Shown: positions 1 to 7,745 of the stretch, piece by piece
How positions within the stretch are numbered: position 1 is the first letter of the stretch
Layout of the letters: each line of letters opens with the position of its first letter
Origin: Candidatus Heimdallarchaeota archaeon
GTDB taxonomy: Archaea > Asgardarchaeota > Heimdallarchaeia > JABLTI01
Assembly: GCA_023128635.1 (NCBI GenBank)
Contig: JAGMDP010000029.1
Coordinates: forward strand, 1 to 30,579
Direction: 5' to 3'
DNA length: 30,579 nucleotides
Made by a program: the position numbers and the translations under genes
Notes under the pieces: generated by a model
What the model was told of the DNA's origin: nothing
Database searches by the model: none
Seen by the model: only the letters and a program-made list of their open reading frames with translations

Positions 1-338
1 CGCTAGATAATCATGGTATTCCTGTAAAGTTTAAGCATCTTGATTTCTCCGAATCTCATCAAGTAATACTTGATATCTCATCCACCAATGAAATAAATAT
101 GTTGAGAGAACGAGCTGAGAATCTTGGTTTACTTATAGATTCAGGCATACGCTTAGGGACTGCGGAAATAACTCGTATGGGTATGAAAGAACTCGAAGTC
201 AAAGAAATAGGAGAAATCTTGGCGCGTATTTATCATAATGATATCACAGAAGATATGTCTTGGAGAATTAAGGATTTTGCTAGAATTTTCAGTAGTCCTG
301 CTTATTGTTTTAACAATATTGGTGATTTGCCTTTCTAA
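1..338 (+). CDS. glyA: Serine hydroxymethyltransferase, C-terminal end (5' truncated)
   Basis: The reading frame is open from base 3 to the stop at 338, so this is the last 111 residues of a gene that begins outside the window. The enzyme interconverts serine and glycine using pyridoxal phosphate and a pterin one-carbon carrier, which in archaea with the methanopterin pathway is usually H4MPT. The diagnostic block is SGIRLGTAEITRMGMKE, matching the archaeal SHMT C-terminal signature (G-[IV]-R-[IL]-G-T-x-E-[IV]-T-R-x-G-M). It is followed by the usual helix with E-I-G-E-I-L-A and a short tail. The ATG at 99 is internal, because coding similarity continues upstream of it. Pairing with one-carbon metabolism fits the fwd cluster further along. 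The family call is firm; cofactor preference is inferred. Confidence 0.85.
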   Translation, partial: LDNHGIPVKFKHLDFSESHQVILDISSTNEINMLRERAENLGLLIDSGIRLGTAEITRMGMKELEVKEIGEILARIYHNDITEDMSWRIKDFARIFSSPAYCFNNIGDLPF

Positions 339-438
339 TGGTTGACTTTAGAAGCAGAGTTAAAAGAAATACAGATAAAAGATTATGTCCATATTCTTCA
401 TATATAAAAAATGATTATTTGCTTTAGGAGAATTATTA

Positions 439-1290
439 ATGATACGCGAACCAGTAGTTGCTGGATTGTTTTATCCAGGGAAGAAGGAACAGCTTATTGA
501 GAAAATTGAGAGGTGTTTTAAGGATGATGCTATTGGTCCTGGAGAATTGCCTGATATAGAGAATCCACCGGAAAGAAAAGGAAAAATATATGCTTTAGTT
601 TCACCTCATGCCGGATACACATACTCTGGTCCCGTTGCTGCCCATGGTTTTCTAGAGCAGTTCAAAGATGGAAAACCAGAATTTTTTGTAATTATAGGGC
701 CAAATCATAAAAACATTGGTCCTGCTATTAGTGTTTACTCTGAAGGTAGTTGGAAGACCCCGTTGGGTGAAGCTTTGATTCCTGAAGATATCGCAGGATT
801 ACTCGTTAAGCAACCACATTTTCGAGCTGATACCTCTGCCCATATGATGGAACATAGTATTGAAGTACAAGTACCCTTTCTGCAGTATTTGTATGGTGAA
901 GATGTTCCTATACTACCAATTTGTATGAAGGATCAATCCAAAGAAAATTGTGAACGTGTGGGTACAGTACTTAGTAAGGTATTTGCGAATTATGATTATT
1001 GCTTAATTGCTAGTACTGATTTGACTCACTATGAAAATCAAGCTTCAGCAATGTCAAAGGATTCCCATGTAATAGATAGTATTCGAAAAGTGGATTCTAA
1101 TAGATTGCTAAATACTGTTGTTGATAATTTAATTTCTATGTGTGGTCCGGGTCCGGTTGCTGCAGCACTAATTGCTTCCAATAAAAACAATGTCAAAGAA
1201 ACTAAAATCCTCAAGTATTCAACCAGTGGGGATATCACTGGAGATAAAAATCAAGTTGTCGCTTATTTATCTGCGATATTGCTGAAATAA
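439..1290 (+). CDS. MEMO family protein (AmmeMemoRadiSam system protein B)
   Basis: This 283-residue protein spans the whole MEMO fold, which is related to class III extradiol dioxygenases. Family signatures are visible in order: REPVVAGLFYPG at the N-terminus, SPHAGYTYSGPVAAHG near residue 55, IIGPNHKNIG near 86, HSIEVQVPFLQYLYG near 138, STDLTHYE near 191 and MCGPGPVAA near 234. The His of SPHAG, the His of GPNH, the Asp and His of STDLTH and the Cys of MCGPG correspond to the metal-site residues described for human MEMO1, so the pocket looks intact. Start: the ATG at 439 has AGGAG about 8 bases upstream. Archaeal MEMO proteins often occur with AMMECR1 and radical-SAM partners, but neither is present here. 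The precise biochemical role is not established for archaea. Confidence 0.93.
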   Translation: MIREPVVAGLFYPGKKEQLIEKIERCFKDDAIGPGELPDIENPPERKGKIYALVSPHAGYTYSGPVAAHGFLEQFKDGKPEFFVIIGPNHKNIGPAISVYSEGSWKTPLGEALIPEDIAGLLVKQPHFRADTSAHMMEHSIEVQVPFLQYLYGEDVPILPICMKDQSKENCERVGTVLSKVFANYDYCLIASTDLTHYENQASAMSKDSHVIDSIRKVDSNRLLNTVVDNLISMCGPGPVAAALIASNKNNVKETKILKYSTSGDITGDKNQVVAYLSAILLK

Positions 1291-1324
1291 TTTCAAACTG
1301 TTAAAAAATAAAGTGAGAAATATT

Positions 1325-1714
1325 TTATTTCTCCTTTCTTTCTTCCACTAAATCTTCAATGAATTTTTCTCTTTCGTCATTTGTTAGTGTTCTATCTAAA
1401 TAAATCCATTTCTTTGAACGCCAACCACAATCCAAGCAAATACAAACTGGGTACCCAGAATTTATCCCCATTCCTGTTAAGATATCCTCCACTTTCACTC
1501 GTAAACTATAGCATCTTGGACAAATTCTTATGTCTGGTCCTCCCTTCTGATTTATTTTATTGAGCTCTTCAACTAATAATCCAATTTTGACAATATTCTC
1601 TTCAATTTCCTTTTCAAGTTCAGTTTCTTCCTCAACAACTTCCTCTGTTTCCTCGATCAGCTTTGCCTTTCCCTCGCCATTCTCTTTCTCATTTTTTTCT
1701 GTCAAAATATTCAC
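1325..1714 (-). CDS. Acidic coiled-coil protein with C-terminal zinc ribbon
   Basis: The 129-residue product is not a named family that I recognise. Residues 1-55 are extremely Glu/Lys-rich and probably form a charged coil. From about residue 60 a zinc-ribbon-like module appears: ICPRCYS gives a first C-x2-C knuckle, and about 30 residues later VCICLDCGWRSKKW gives a C-x-C-x2-C arrangement able to supply the second pair. The C-terminal tail is again charged. Small zinc-ribbon proteins like this often contact nucleic acid or transcription or translation machinery, but that is inference. It is convergent with the MEMO gene, with 34 bases between the stops. A real gene is likely because the Cys pattern is coherent. 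A longer shadow frame on the opposite strand is low-complexity and not credible. Confidence 0.6.
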   Translation of the reverse strand: MNILTEKNEKENGEGKAKLIEETEEVVEEETELEKEIEENIVKIGLLVEELNKINQKGGPDIRICPRCYSLRVKVEDILTGMGINSGYPVCICLDCGWRSKKWIYLDRTLTNDEREKFIEDLVEERKEK

Positions 1715-1966
1715 TTCTGTTGATTACAATCTATTCTTTCTTATCATAATTAAAATGTTTTAGATTTATTTCATAAAATTGCTCTCTTTCTTCCTTTGGG
1801 TGACTTACTTGTGGGCCTTTTTTTGTCCCAAGACTTATTTTTACTTTAATATTTCTCTAATGTTTTAGATAATGTCAAATACAAAAGATTTTTATCGCTT
1901 TGACGAGTGATGTTTAAAATACGTGAGATGTTGGGCGCGACAAATTACGTAATCGGAAGAGTGCAC

Positions 1967-1974
1967 GAGGAGGT
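1967..1974 (+). promoter_or_regulatory. Ribosome binding site supporting a TTG start
   Basis: GAGGAGGT is a near-perfect anti-16S match and lies about 11 bases before the TTG at 1986. No ATG or GTG in that frame is available between it and the stop at 1950. It decides the start of the next gene. The rest of the 271-base gap from 1715 is AT-rich, and I see nothing else in it. Confidence 0.6.
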
Positions 1975-1985
1975 CTCTTAGAAGA

Positions 1986-2357
1986 TTGGATAGAATTGGC
2001 TTAACTGATGCCGAGGTAAAACAGAAGATAGAAGATTATCTTAACAAACGTGGCGTGAAATATCGAAGAAATGTTGCTTTTGGAAACAAGAAGAAATTAA
2101 ATTACTTATTTAAAAACGATCATGGAGAAGTGGTTGGGGTGTATGTTCTTTTGTGGCGAAGGCCTGTTACATACAAAACTATATTTGATTTGATTGACTG
2201 GTCGAAAGGAGAGGATATCCACAAACTCATCCTGGTTTGTAGAATTATGGGTGAGCGTGCTCGTGAAGTTATAAATAAGGAACCTAGTAATGTTTCTTAT
2301 ATCCTAGAATCTTGGTTCCGTCGTAGTAGTCATAATCCATTACTAGCAGCTTTCTAA
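1986..2357 (+). CDS. Hypothetical protein, 123 residues
   Basis: I do not recognise this protein. It is a compact, basic, soluble alpha/beta-looking sequence with no signal peptide or membrane span. The first 35 residues are helical and charged. The middle alternates hydrophobic strands (NYLFKNDHGEVVGVYVLLWRR and then IHKLILVCRIMG), and the C-terminus is helical with WFRRSS. The spacing of charged and strand residues loosely recalls PD-(D/E)xK or restriction-fold domains, but I cannot point to a convincing catalytic set, so I do not claim it. Start: TTG at 1986 behind a strong GAGGAGGT. It is convergent with the winged-helix gene, with a good hairpin terminator between them. Its coding potential is supported by the RBS, the terminator and normal composition. 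Confidence 0.6.
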   Translation: MDRIGLTDAEVKQKIEDYLNKRGVKYRRNVAFGNKKKLNYLFKNDHGEVVGVYVLLWRRPVTYKTIFDLIDWSKGEDIHKLILVCRIMGERAREVINKEPSNVSYILESWFRRSSHNPLLAAF

Positions 2358-2361
2358 TTTT

Positions 2362-2394
2362 GAGGAATTATTCCTCTTTTACTTTTTTTTTCTT
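2362..2394. terminator. Hairpin terminator between convergent genes
   Basis: A perfect 7-bp inverted repeat, GAGGAAT-T-ATTCCTC, at 2362-2376 is followed on the plus strand by a T-rich run to about 2394. It lies between convergent genes ending at 2357 and 2426 and could act for the rightward one, or for both. Confidence 0.6.
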
Positions 2395-2425
2395 TGATTA
2401 CTTACTCGAGTAAAATATTAGCTTG

Positions 2426-2905
2426 TTAATCCCATAACCTACGTACTAGTTTTGTTGTTTCATTATTTTCATCATATGTGATTAATCCATTATTTCGCAA
2501 TTCAAAGATTGCTCGTAGTGTTGCTGCAGGCAGTATTCCAGTTGCTTTTGAAAGCTCCCCTTTAGTCATGTTTTGTTTAGCACCATGGAGAAGTGTTAAT
2601 ATCTTAATATGTGAACTTCCATCTAGAACTTGTTCTGTTAAAATCACATAAAGCTTCATGACTTCCTGAATATCAATTTCAACATCTTTACGACCTCTCA
2701 ATTCCTCATAAACAGAAGAAAGCTCAGACATTTCATCTTCCATTTGCTTCAACTTTAAAGCTGCAGAAGATTTTTCTCCTTTTAATTGACTTGCTGCATC
2801 TTTTGCTTTTGCGATCTCGCCTTCCGCTTTCGCCAGTTTAGTTTCCAATTTACTAATATAATCCTGAATATCTTTTATAGCTCCTTCAATTTTAGCTTCA
2901 ACCAA
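2426..2905 (-). CDS. Coiled-coil protein with C-terminal winged-helix DNA-binding domain
   Basis: This 159-residue protein has two parts. Residues 1-75 form a long heptad-rich coiled coil (I-x2-L-x3-L-x2-A pattern, rich in K, E and A), likely a dimerisation rod. Residues 80-159 look like a winged helix: KLYVILTEQVLDGSSHIKIL leads into a helix, then NMTKGELSKATGI with PAATLRAIFELRNNGLI is the turn and recognition helix, and TYDENNETTKLVRRLW is the wing. That architecture is typical of archaeal MarR/ArsR-like regulators. Targets are unknown. It is divergent from rpoK across a 185-base AT-rich spacer, so it could influence that promoter, though nothing shows it. The ATG at 2905 has GAGGTTTAAC upstream on its own strand. 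It is probably a regulator; the DNA-binding role is inferred from fold. Confidence 0.65.
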   Translation of the reverse strand: MVEAKIEGAIKDIQDYISKLETKLAKAEGEIAKAKDAASQLKGEKSSAALKLKQMEDEMSELSSVYEELRGRKDVEIDIQEVMKLYVILTEQVLDGSSHIKILTLLHGAKQNMTKGELSKATGILPAATLRAIFELRNNGLITYDENNETTKLVRRLWD

Positions 2906-3090
2906 TGTTAAACCTCATACATATATAAAAAAAATCATTATAAAATTTATTCGGTCGCACTATTTTGTAAAAAACATAATCGATACGAAAAATAGTTTTA
3001 TATTTAGAAAGAAAACAAAAAGAACCTTGCCGAAAGACTTTAAAATGTCTTTAATTGGTTTCCTATTTATTGCTATTGAGGTTTCCATAC

Positions 3091-3387
3091 ATGTCTAAGA
3101 AAATTGACGTAAGAGAAGAGATAATTGCTGATACAATCGTCGTTGGCCCTCCAAAATTAACAAGGTTTGAAAAAGCACGAATTATCGGCGCAAGAGGTTT
3201 ACAAATTGCTCTTGGAGCACCCATTTTAATACGAATCAAGAAAGATATATCAGATCCAATTATAATTGCTGAAATAGAGCTTATGAAAAATGTCTTACCT
3301 TTAACTGTCGCACGTCTTCTTCCCGATGGCAAGTATCAAAATATTCCTTTAAGCTGGTTAGTAAAAGGAATAAAAAATCTCAAATGA
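3091..3387 (+). CDS. rpoK: DNA-directed RNA polymerase subunit K (RPB6/omega homologue)
   Basis: The 98-residue product is subunit Rpo6/K of archaeal RNA polymerase, homologous to eukaryotic RPB6 and bacterial omega. It clamps the largest subunit and helps assembly. The conserved core is plain: [21 protein letters not shown] is the family signature, followed by [21 protein letters not shown] and a short C-terminal strand with [10 protein letters not shown] chose the ATG at 3091 rather than the TTG at 3055, because GAGGT lies 8 bases before the ATG and the extra 12 residues are hydrophobic and not part of the family. It is convergent with the beta-CASP RNase gene, with only 27 bases between stops. 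The identification is secure. Confidence 0.93.
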   Translation: MSKKIDVREEIIADTIVVGPPKLTRFEKARIIGARGLQIALGAPILIRIKKDISDPIIIAEIELMKNVLPLTVARLLPDGKYQNIPLSWLVKGIKNLK

Positions 3388-3414
3388 GATTTTACATTAA
3401 AAGCGACTTTATTG

Positions 3415-4770
3415 TTAATTTTCATATACAATTGGTTCTCGTACATTAGGCAATATTACTTTTCTTCCATTTTCTAAATCCTTTTTAAGAGATTCACCAG
3501 CTTCTTCTGATCCATGAACTAATAAAATATTCTCACTGTTAATTGCTTTCAGCATTTTTAATAACTCATTTCTTTGGGCATGTCCTGAGAATTGAAATTG
3601 CTTTACTTCTGCATTAATTTCTGTTTTGAAGCCTTTTTTATCTCCCCAACTAAATAATGTCACAGCTTTTGCTCCTTCAAGAATTTGTCTTCCTATGGTT
3701 TCTTCAACTTGATATCCCGAAATTCCTATCAAGTTATCAGGATTACCAGCAGCGTGATTAAGGTATGAATGGATTGGTCCTCCTTCCATCATTCCTGACG
3801 TTGAGAGTATAATGTTTGGTTTTTTCTCAGTAACTATCATTTTTCTATAGGTATTAAGATTATCTGCAAGATTTCTAGATACTGGTATGAAATTCTTTAA
3901 GTCGAAAGGAACTTCTATTTTATATTCTCTACACCATTCAAGAATTTTCTTTGATACCCAGTATTCATGAAAATACATACGATAAATTTCATTCATTTTC
4001 AGAATCATACCATCTACAAAAATCCTGAATTTTGTGTTCATAAACTCTTTCGCAAGAATTGCTTCAATTTCTTGTGCTCGTCCCAAAGCAAATGATGGAA
4101 TTATGGTTATTCCACCTCGTTTATATGTCTTGTAAATAGCTTCAACTATAGATTCATTTGGAATTTCACGATTGGGTAAATCTCTAAGACCATTGGTAGA
4201 TTCTGAGATTAATATAGAGATATCTTCTATGGTTGGGTACTTGTTTGTATCATGGTACGGAGTAGCAAAAGTATTGATATCTCCAGTGTAAAAGATCAGT
4301 TGACCTTTCCAATCTAGAAGAATACTGGCTGAACCTAAAATGTGTCCTGCATCAAAGTAAGTTGCGGTGACTCCATCAGCCAATTTGAATTTTTGATCAT
4401 AATAATGACTCTTTATGGTACGAAGAGTTTCATACATATCATCTTCATTCCAATGACGGGCTCCTTCAATTTTCAGATGATCTCTCCAAAGTATAGCTGC
4501 AATATCTTTAGTAGGATGAGTCATATGAACATTCTTACAACCTTCTTGAACCATTCTAGGTATGTATCCTGTGTGATCAAAATGAGCGTGGGAAATAACC
4601 ATACATTGTATTTCTTTTGCATGTTTCTTTAAACCTAAAGGAGCTTCAGTTGGTTCTTTTGGTCTAATTTTTAATCCACAATCTAGTAGAATTTTTGTAT
4701 CTTTATCTTCGACGAGAATAGCACTTTTACCGATTTCTTTCGCCGCGCCAAATGCAGTTATTTTAATCAA
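3415..4770 (-). CDS. Archaeal beta-CASP RNase of the CPSF family, without KH domains (aCPSF2-like)
   Basis: This 451-residue metallo-beta-lactamase/beta-CASP nuclease processes or degrades RNA in the cytoplasm. Visible motifs are HAHFDHTG near residue 60 (motif 2), FDAGHILGSASILLDW near 140 (motif 3 His), FYTGDINT near 160 (motif 4 Asp), SESTNG (beta-CASP motif A), STSGMMEGGPIHSYL (motif B region) and FSGHAQRNELL plus LVHGSEEA near the C-terminus. All metal ligands appear present. There is no N-terminal KH pair, so it is not the longer aCPSF1 (FttA) termination factor; the length fits aCPSF2. The ATG at 4770 is the first codon of the conserved MIKITAFGAAKEIG start. Whether it is mainly endo- or 5' exonucleolytic cannot be read from sequence. 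Confidence 0.9.
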   Translation of the reverse strand: MIKITAFGAAKEIGKSAILVEDKDTKILLDCGLKIRPKEPTEAPLGLKKHAKEIQCMVISHAHFDHTGYIPRMVQEGCKNVHMTHPTKDIAAILWRDHLKIEGARHWNEDDMYETLRTIKSHYYDQKFKLADGVTATYFDAGHILGSASILLDWKGQLIFYTGDINTFATPYHDTNKYPTIEDISILISESTNGLRDLPNREIPNESIVEAIYKTYKRGGITIIPSFALGRAQEIEAILAKEFMNTKFRIFVDGMILKMNEIYRMYFHEYWVSKKILEWCREYKIEVPFDLKNFIPVSRNLADNLNTYRKMIVTEKKPNIILSTSGMMEGGPIHSYLNHAAGNPDNLIGISGYQVEETIGRQILEGAKAVTLFSWGDKKGFKTEINAEVKQFQFSGHAQRNELLKMLKAINSENILLVHGSEEAGESLKKDLENGRKVILPNVREPIVYEN

Positions 4771-5048
4771 ATAGATTCACAACCAAATCCACTTAGCTTT
4801 TGTTTATAAGCTTTATTACAATCATCTGACAAGTTTTTTGCCGTCAAGAAAAGTGTTTCTATATAATTAATAGCCCTATTATACAAATCTAATGTCCTCG
4901 GTATTTCCAATTTTGTTATCTATTTGCTTTCTATTTTGAAATGAAAGGTTTAATTTACTGAAGAAACATGTTATTAATAATAATAGAATACTTTCATTTG
5001 AAAAGCTAAATAAAAGTAATCTTCTCAAAGATACATGAGGTTATTTCC

Positions 5049-5738
5049 TTGAGTGACAAAGATAAAGTTAGTGATGCTTACAAAAAATTTGCCGAAGATC
5101 TAGAAGAAATTGAAGAAAAGGATAAAGAAAAACGAAAAGAGGTTTTACAGAAAGGAGTTCTTGATCTTGAGCAAAAATACAGGGATGAAATAAAGGGGAC
5201 TCGAGCTGTGGATGATCGTCTTGTGAAACTTCGGAAAGAAGCAGGAATGCCTGAATTAATTGGCATCGGGGATAAAGTACAGAGAAAGAGATTCAAAGAT
5301 AAAGATAAGTATGATCAATTTTTAGCTAAAGAAGTATTAGAAGTTGGTATAGACGAAAGCAGTGGTTTTGGGGGGATAATGGTCTTGACTGATTTTTGCA
5401 TTGTGTTTGCAAATAAAAGACCAAATTGGGTAGCTCCTAAGAAAGAGATTAAAAAGGCGTTAGAATATTTAGCTGAATCCGGTTTAATTCCAAAATTGCA
5501 TAAAATGAAGAATAAAGCTTTGCTTATTACTTTCAAACCTGCGGAATTGGAATCAGATGTACTAACTATACTAAGTATTGCTTCTGTAAATGGATTAACT
5601 AGTTATGAAGAAGTAGCTACTTTGACCGGTTGGCAAAAAGTGAGAATTGAAGTAGCTCTGGCTTCTTTAGTGGATCACGAGATAGCTTATTTAGATAAAA
5701 AAGATAAAACCTATTTCTTCCCAAGTCTGAAGAAATAG
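5049..5738 (+). CDS. ESCRT-II subunit Vps22/EAP30 (SNF8)-like protein
   Basis: The 229-residue protein matches the eukaryotic EAP30 domain along its length. Residues 1-75 are a charged helical arm. The central winged helix carries EVLEVGIDESSGFGGIMVL, aligning with human SNF8 E-V-C-L...N-G-G-L-I-T-L. The second wing begins with FKPAELESD, like SNF8 V-P-A-E-L-N-M-D. It continues with NGLTSYEEVATLTGW, then R-x5-L-x2-L and AYLDKKDKTYFFPSL, like SNF8 A-W-L-D...Y-W-L-P-A-L. ESCRT-II bridges ubiquitin-binding ESCRT-I and ESCRT-III in membrane remodelling, and Asgard archaea are the prokaryotes known to encode it. Start: TTG at 5049 with GAGGTT 9 bases upstream. No other ESCRT gene is in the window. 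I aligned this from memory, without a profile search. Confidence 0.82.
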   Translation: MSDKDKVSDAYKKFAEDLEEIEEKDKEKRKEVLQKGVLDLEQKYRDEIKGTRAVDDRLVKLRKEAGMPELIGIGDKVQRKRFKDKDKYDQFLAKEVLEVGIDESSGFGGIMVLTDFCIVFANKRPNWVAPKKEIKKALEYLAESGLIPKLHKMKNKALLITFKPAELESDVLTILSIASVNGLTSYEEVATLTGWQKVRIEVALASLVDHEIAYLDKKDKTYFFPSLKK

Positions 5739-5766
5739 ATCTCATTTTTCTTAAGAGATCTCTTTT
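5737..5766 (+). terminator. Hairpin terminator after the vps22-like gene
   Basis: A 7-bp perfect stem, AGATCTC (5737-5743) with GAGATCT (5755-5761), is followed by CTTTTC. The left arm overlaps the TAG stop codon of the upstream gene. Confidence 0.55.
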
Positions 5767-5837
5767 CAACGTTTGGCAAAAAGTTATAAGTAAATTTTTT
5801 TCTGGTTGCGCAGTAAGGCAATTGGAAGTGAAAAATA

Positions 5838-7067
5838 TTGAAACGAATCCTAATTGTAGACTATATTGTGGGCGGTGGTTTTGCAGAAGAAGACCTTCCA
5901 GTCAATATTCTCGCTGAAGGATATTCTATTCTAAGATCATGCATTGAGCAATTTGCCCAATTAGGTTTTAAAATTGCTACATTAATAGATCATCGATTAA
6001 TGCAACACATTCGTATTTCCCCGATTCATGAATTCAAATCAGTTTCTAGTCATGAGGATTTTGTGAGTGGGATAAAAGCTTTCGCTGACCAAGTTGATTA
6101 TGCCCTTACTTTGGCTCCGGAATCCAAAGGTATCCTGAAAGATCTCTCATCTATAATTGTGAATTCACAAGCAACATTCTTGGGGAGTAAACCTGATTCC
6201 ATAGAACAAGCTGGTGACAAATTAAAGACAATGAATTTGGCGAAAGAATTAGGCTTAAATGTTCCTGCAACTTTCTCGCCTTCATACAATGATTCCTTTG
6301 ATAAAATTCAAAGTGAAGTCGATGTCTTAGGATATCCATTGATTGTTAAACCAATAGATGGTGTAGGATGTCAGGGTCTTACAAAAGTAACAAATCCAAA
6401 TGACTTAGGATTTGGTTTGCAAGCAGCTCATGCAGTAACTAGTATGGATAATTGCATTGTTCAAGAGTTCATAGAAGGCACTCCAATTAGTACGAGTTTA
6501 TTAGTAAATGATGATAAAGTTGTTCCAATATCAATCAATCATCAGAATCTTCGGTTGGATTCCATGAAGAAATCTGGGGATTATTTAGGTGGAGAAGTTC
6601 CATATAGTATTCCAAAATACAATGATGAGATATTTGAAACATCAGTTAAACTTGTAGAACAAATGAATCTCAATGGATTTATTGGTGTAGATTTAGTAGT
6701 TGGTGAAGAAGGAGTGTTTGTTATTGAAGTTAATCCTAGAGTTACCGTTCCCTTCATAGCTATTAATGAATTAGCAAACAGAAACGTTGCCAAAGAATTG
6801 ATAGAAATTGTGGAAAAAGGAAAGATAACTGGAGAAATTAAGTTAAATGGTTCTGCTACTTTCTCCAAGATTACTGTACCCTCAACTTTTAACAAAGTCG
6901 CAAGATTTGAAAGAGCAGCAATTATAGATGGTGTTCTTAGCCCACCCTTCCCTGTTGGGAATAATTCTCATTCCTATGCTCTCTTAATGGGTTTAGGAGC
7001 AACAATGGAAATGGCAAGAAAGAATTTTCGAAATATTAAAAATGAAGTTTTGAAAAATCTTTCATGA
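5838..7067 (+). CDS. ATP-grasp ligase, tyramine-glutamate ligase (MfnD)-like
   Basis: A 409-residue ATP-grasp enzyme. The N-terminal domain starts RILIVDYIVGGGF, contains DYALTLAPES near residue 93 and FLGSKPDSIEQAGDKL near 120. The ATP-grasp core follows: GYPLIVKPIDGVGCQG near 168 (P-loop-like Lys), CIVQEFIEGTPISTSLLV near 207, and GFIGVDLVVGEEGVFVIEVNPR near 280, whose D and E-V-N-P-R bind Mg-ATP. This order, and the APE, GCQG and SxSLLV blocks, resemble archaeal MfnD, which adds glutamate to tyramine in methanofuran synthesis. The protein is about 100 residues longer at the C-terminus than I expect for MfnD. A formylmethanofuran dehydrogenase in the same window supports the idea but does not prove it; other amine or amino-acid ligases are possible. 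Start: TTG at 5838 behind GGAAGTGA. Confidence 0.65.
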   Translation: MKRILIVDYIVGGGFAEEDLPVNILAEGYSILRSCIEQFAQLGFKIATLIDHRLMQHIRISPIHEFKSVSSHEDFVSGIKAFADQVDYALTLAPESKGILKDLSSIIVNSQATFLGSKPDSIEQAGDKLKTMNLAKELGLNVPATFSPSYNDSFDKIQSEVDVLGYPLIVKPIDGVGCQGLTKVTNPNDLGFGLQAAHAVTSMDNCIVQEFIEGTPISTSLLVNDDKVVPISINHQNLRLDSMKKSGDYLGGEVPYSIPKYNDEIFETSVKLVEQMNLNGFIGVDLVVGEEGVFVIEVNPRVTVPFIAINELANRNVAKELIEIVEKGKITGEIKLNGSATFSKITVPSTFNKVARFERAAIIDGVLSPPFPVGNNSHSYALLMGLGATMEMARKNFRNIKNEVLKNLS

Positions 7068-7147
7068 AAAAACTCTAATTAAGTTCTTTTCAAGATTAGA
7101 AATTAAGAAGAATTGTTGGTAGAAGACAAAAGAAAAAAATAAAAATT

Positions 7148-7390
7148 TTATAATTGGGTTGTTCCACCAACAGCTAGTTTCTCGATGACTTGAACCTTGC
7201 CATCTTTAATTTGTACCATTATTGTTGTAACATAACCAGCGATTCGATTTCTCATTCGTTTGGACATCACATTTGTCAATTTATTGACAAGTATTTTGTT
7301 TTTTTCGAAATCAGTTGAGAGATGCTGGTGATATTTTGCTACTAATTCCTTTGCGGTTCGTTTAATTTTCTGAGATCGAATATTACCCAT
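7148..7390 (-). CDS. rps17e: 30S ribosomal protein eS17 (S17e)
   Basis: The 80-residue product is the archaeal/eukaryotic ribosomal protein eS17, a small-subunit protein absent from bacteria. Signature segments are MGNIRSQKIKRTAKELVAKY at the start, then TDFEKNKILVNKLTN and SKRMRNRIAGYVTTIM. These match the family pattern of G-N-I-R...I-K-R, D-F-E-x-N-K and R-N-R-I-A-G-Y. I chose the ATG at 7390 because GGAGG lies 9 bases upstream and family members begin MGNIR; an in-frame ATG 10 codons earlier would add an unsupported tail. It stands alone, divergent from the secreted-protein gene, with an AT-rich spacer of about 355 bases. The call is firm. Confidence 0.92.
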   Translation of the reverse strand: MGNIRSQKIKRTAKELVAKYHQHLSTDFEKNKILVNKLTNVMSKRMRNRIAGYVTTIMVQIKDGKVQVIEKLAVGGTTQL

Positions 7391-7420
7391 TGGGTTTTCC
7401 TCCGTTGAGTTAAATGACAT

Positions 7421-7745
7421 GCGCTTGTATGCTGTTAATAAATCTTCTTAATTATCTCTTTATTCTTTGAGGAAGTGAAAATTAGTCTATCTTTTGTGTA
7501 CTGTAATTTTCATTTCTTCTATTTGATATTTCAGATAATTTTCGTTATCCATCAAAGACCTTAAATAATCTCTGTTCTGGATTAAATTAATTCCGAGAAT
7601 ATGGGTAAACCTTTTGAAGATAGCTTTTCTTCGAAAGGGTGGAAACTTTAAAAACATTAATAATTTAGAGGCAGTTAACTGATAAAACAAATCAAGTTAA
7701 CAAAATTCAATATTTGGCAATTAATCTAAATCTAGGTGAAAGATA
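7421..7745. other. Divergent intergenic spacer with one strong hairpin
   Basis: This AT-rich spacer between eS17 (leftward) and the secreted protein (rightward) presumably holds both promoters. The only clear structure is an inverted repeat at 7609-7640: ACCTTTTGAAGA pairs with TCTTCGAAAGGGT over 12 bp with one bulged G and a 7-base loop. A 67-codon frame on the minus strand from a TTG at 7690 has no ribosome site, and I do not count it as a gene. Confidence 0.4.

Noticed and set aside
1986..2357. PD-(D/E)xK nuclease fold
   Set aside because: Strand pattern is suggestive, but no convincing D-x(n)-E-x-K catalytic set is visible.
7487..7690. 67-codon minus-strand frame in the eS17 spacer
   Set aside because: TTG start with no ribosome site, odd composition and no recognisable fold; it crosses a strong hairpin. 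Not counted as a gene.
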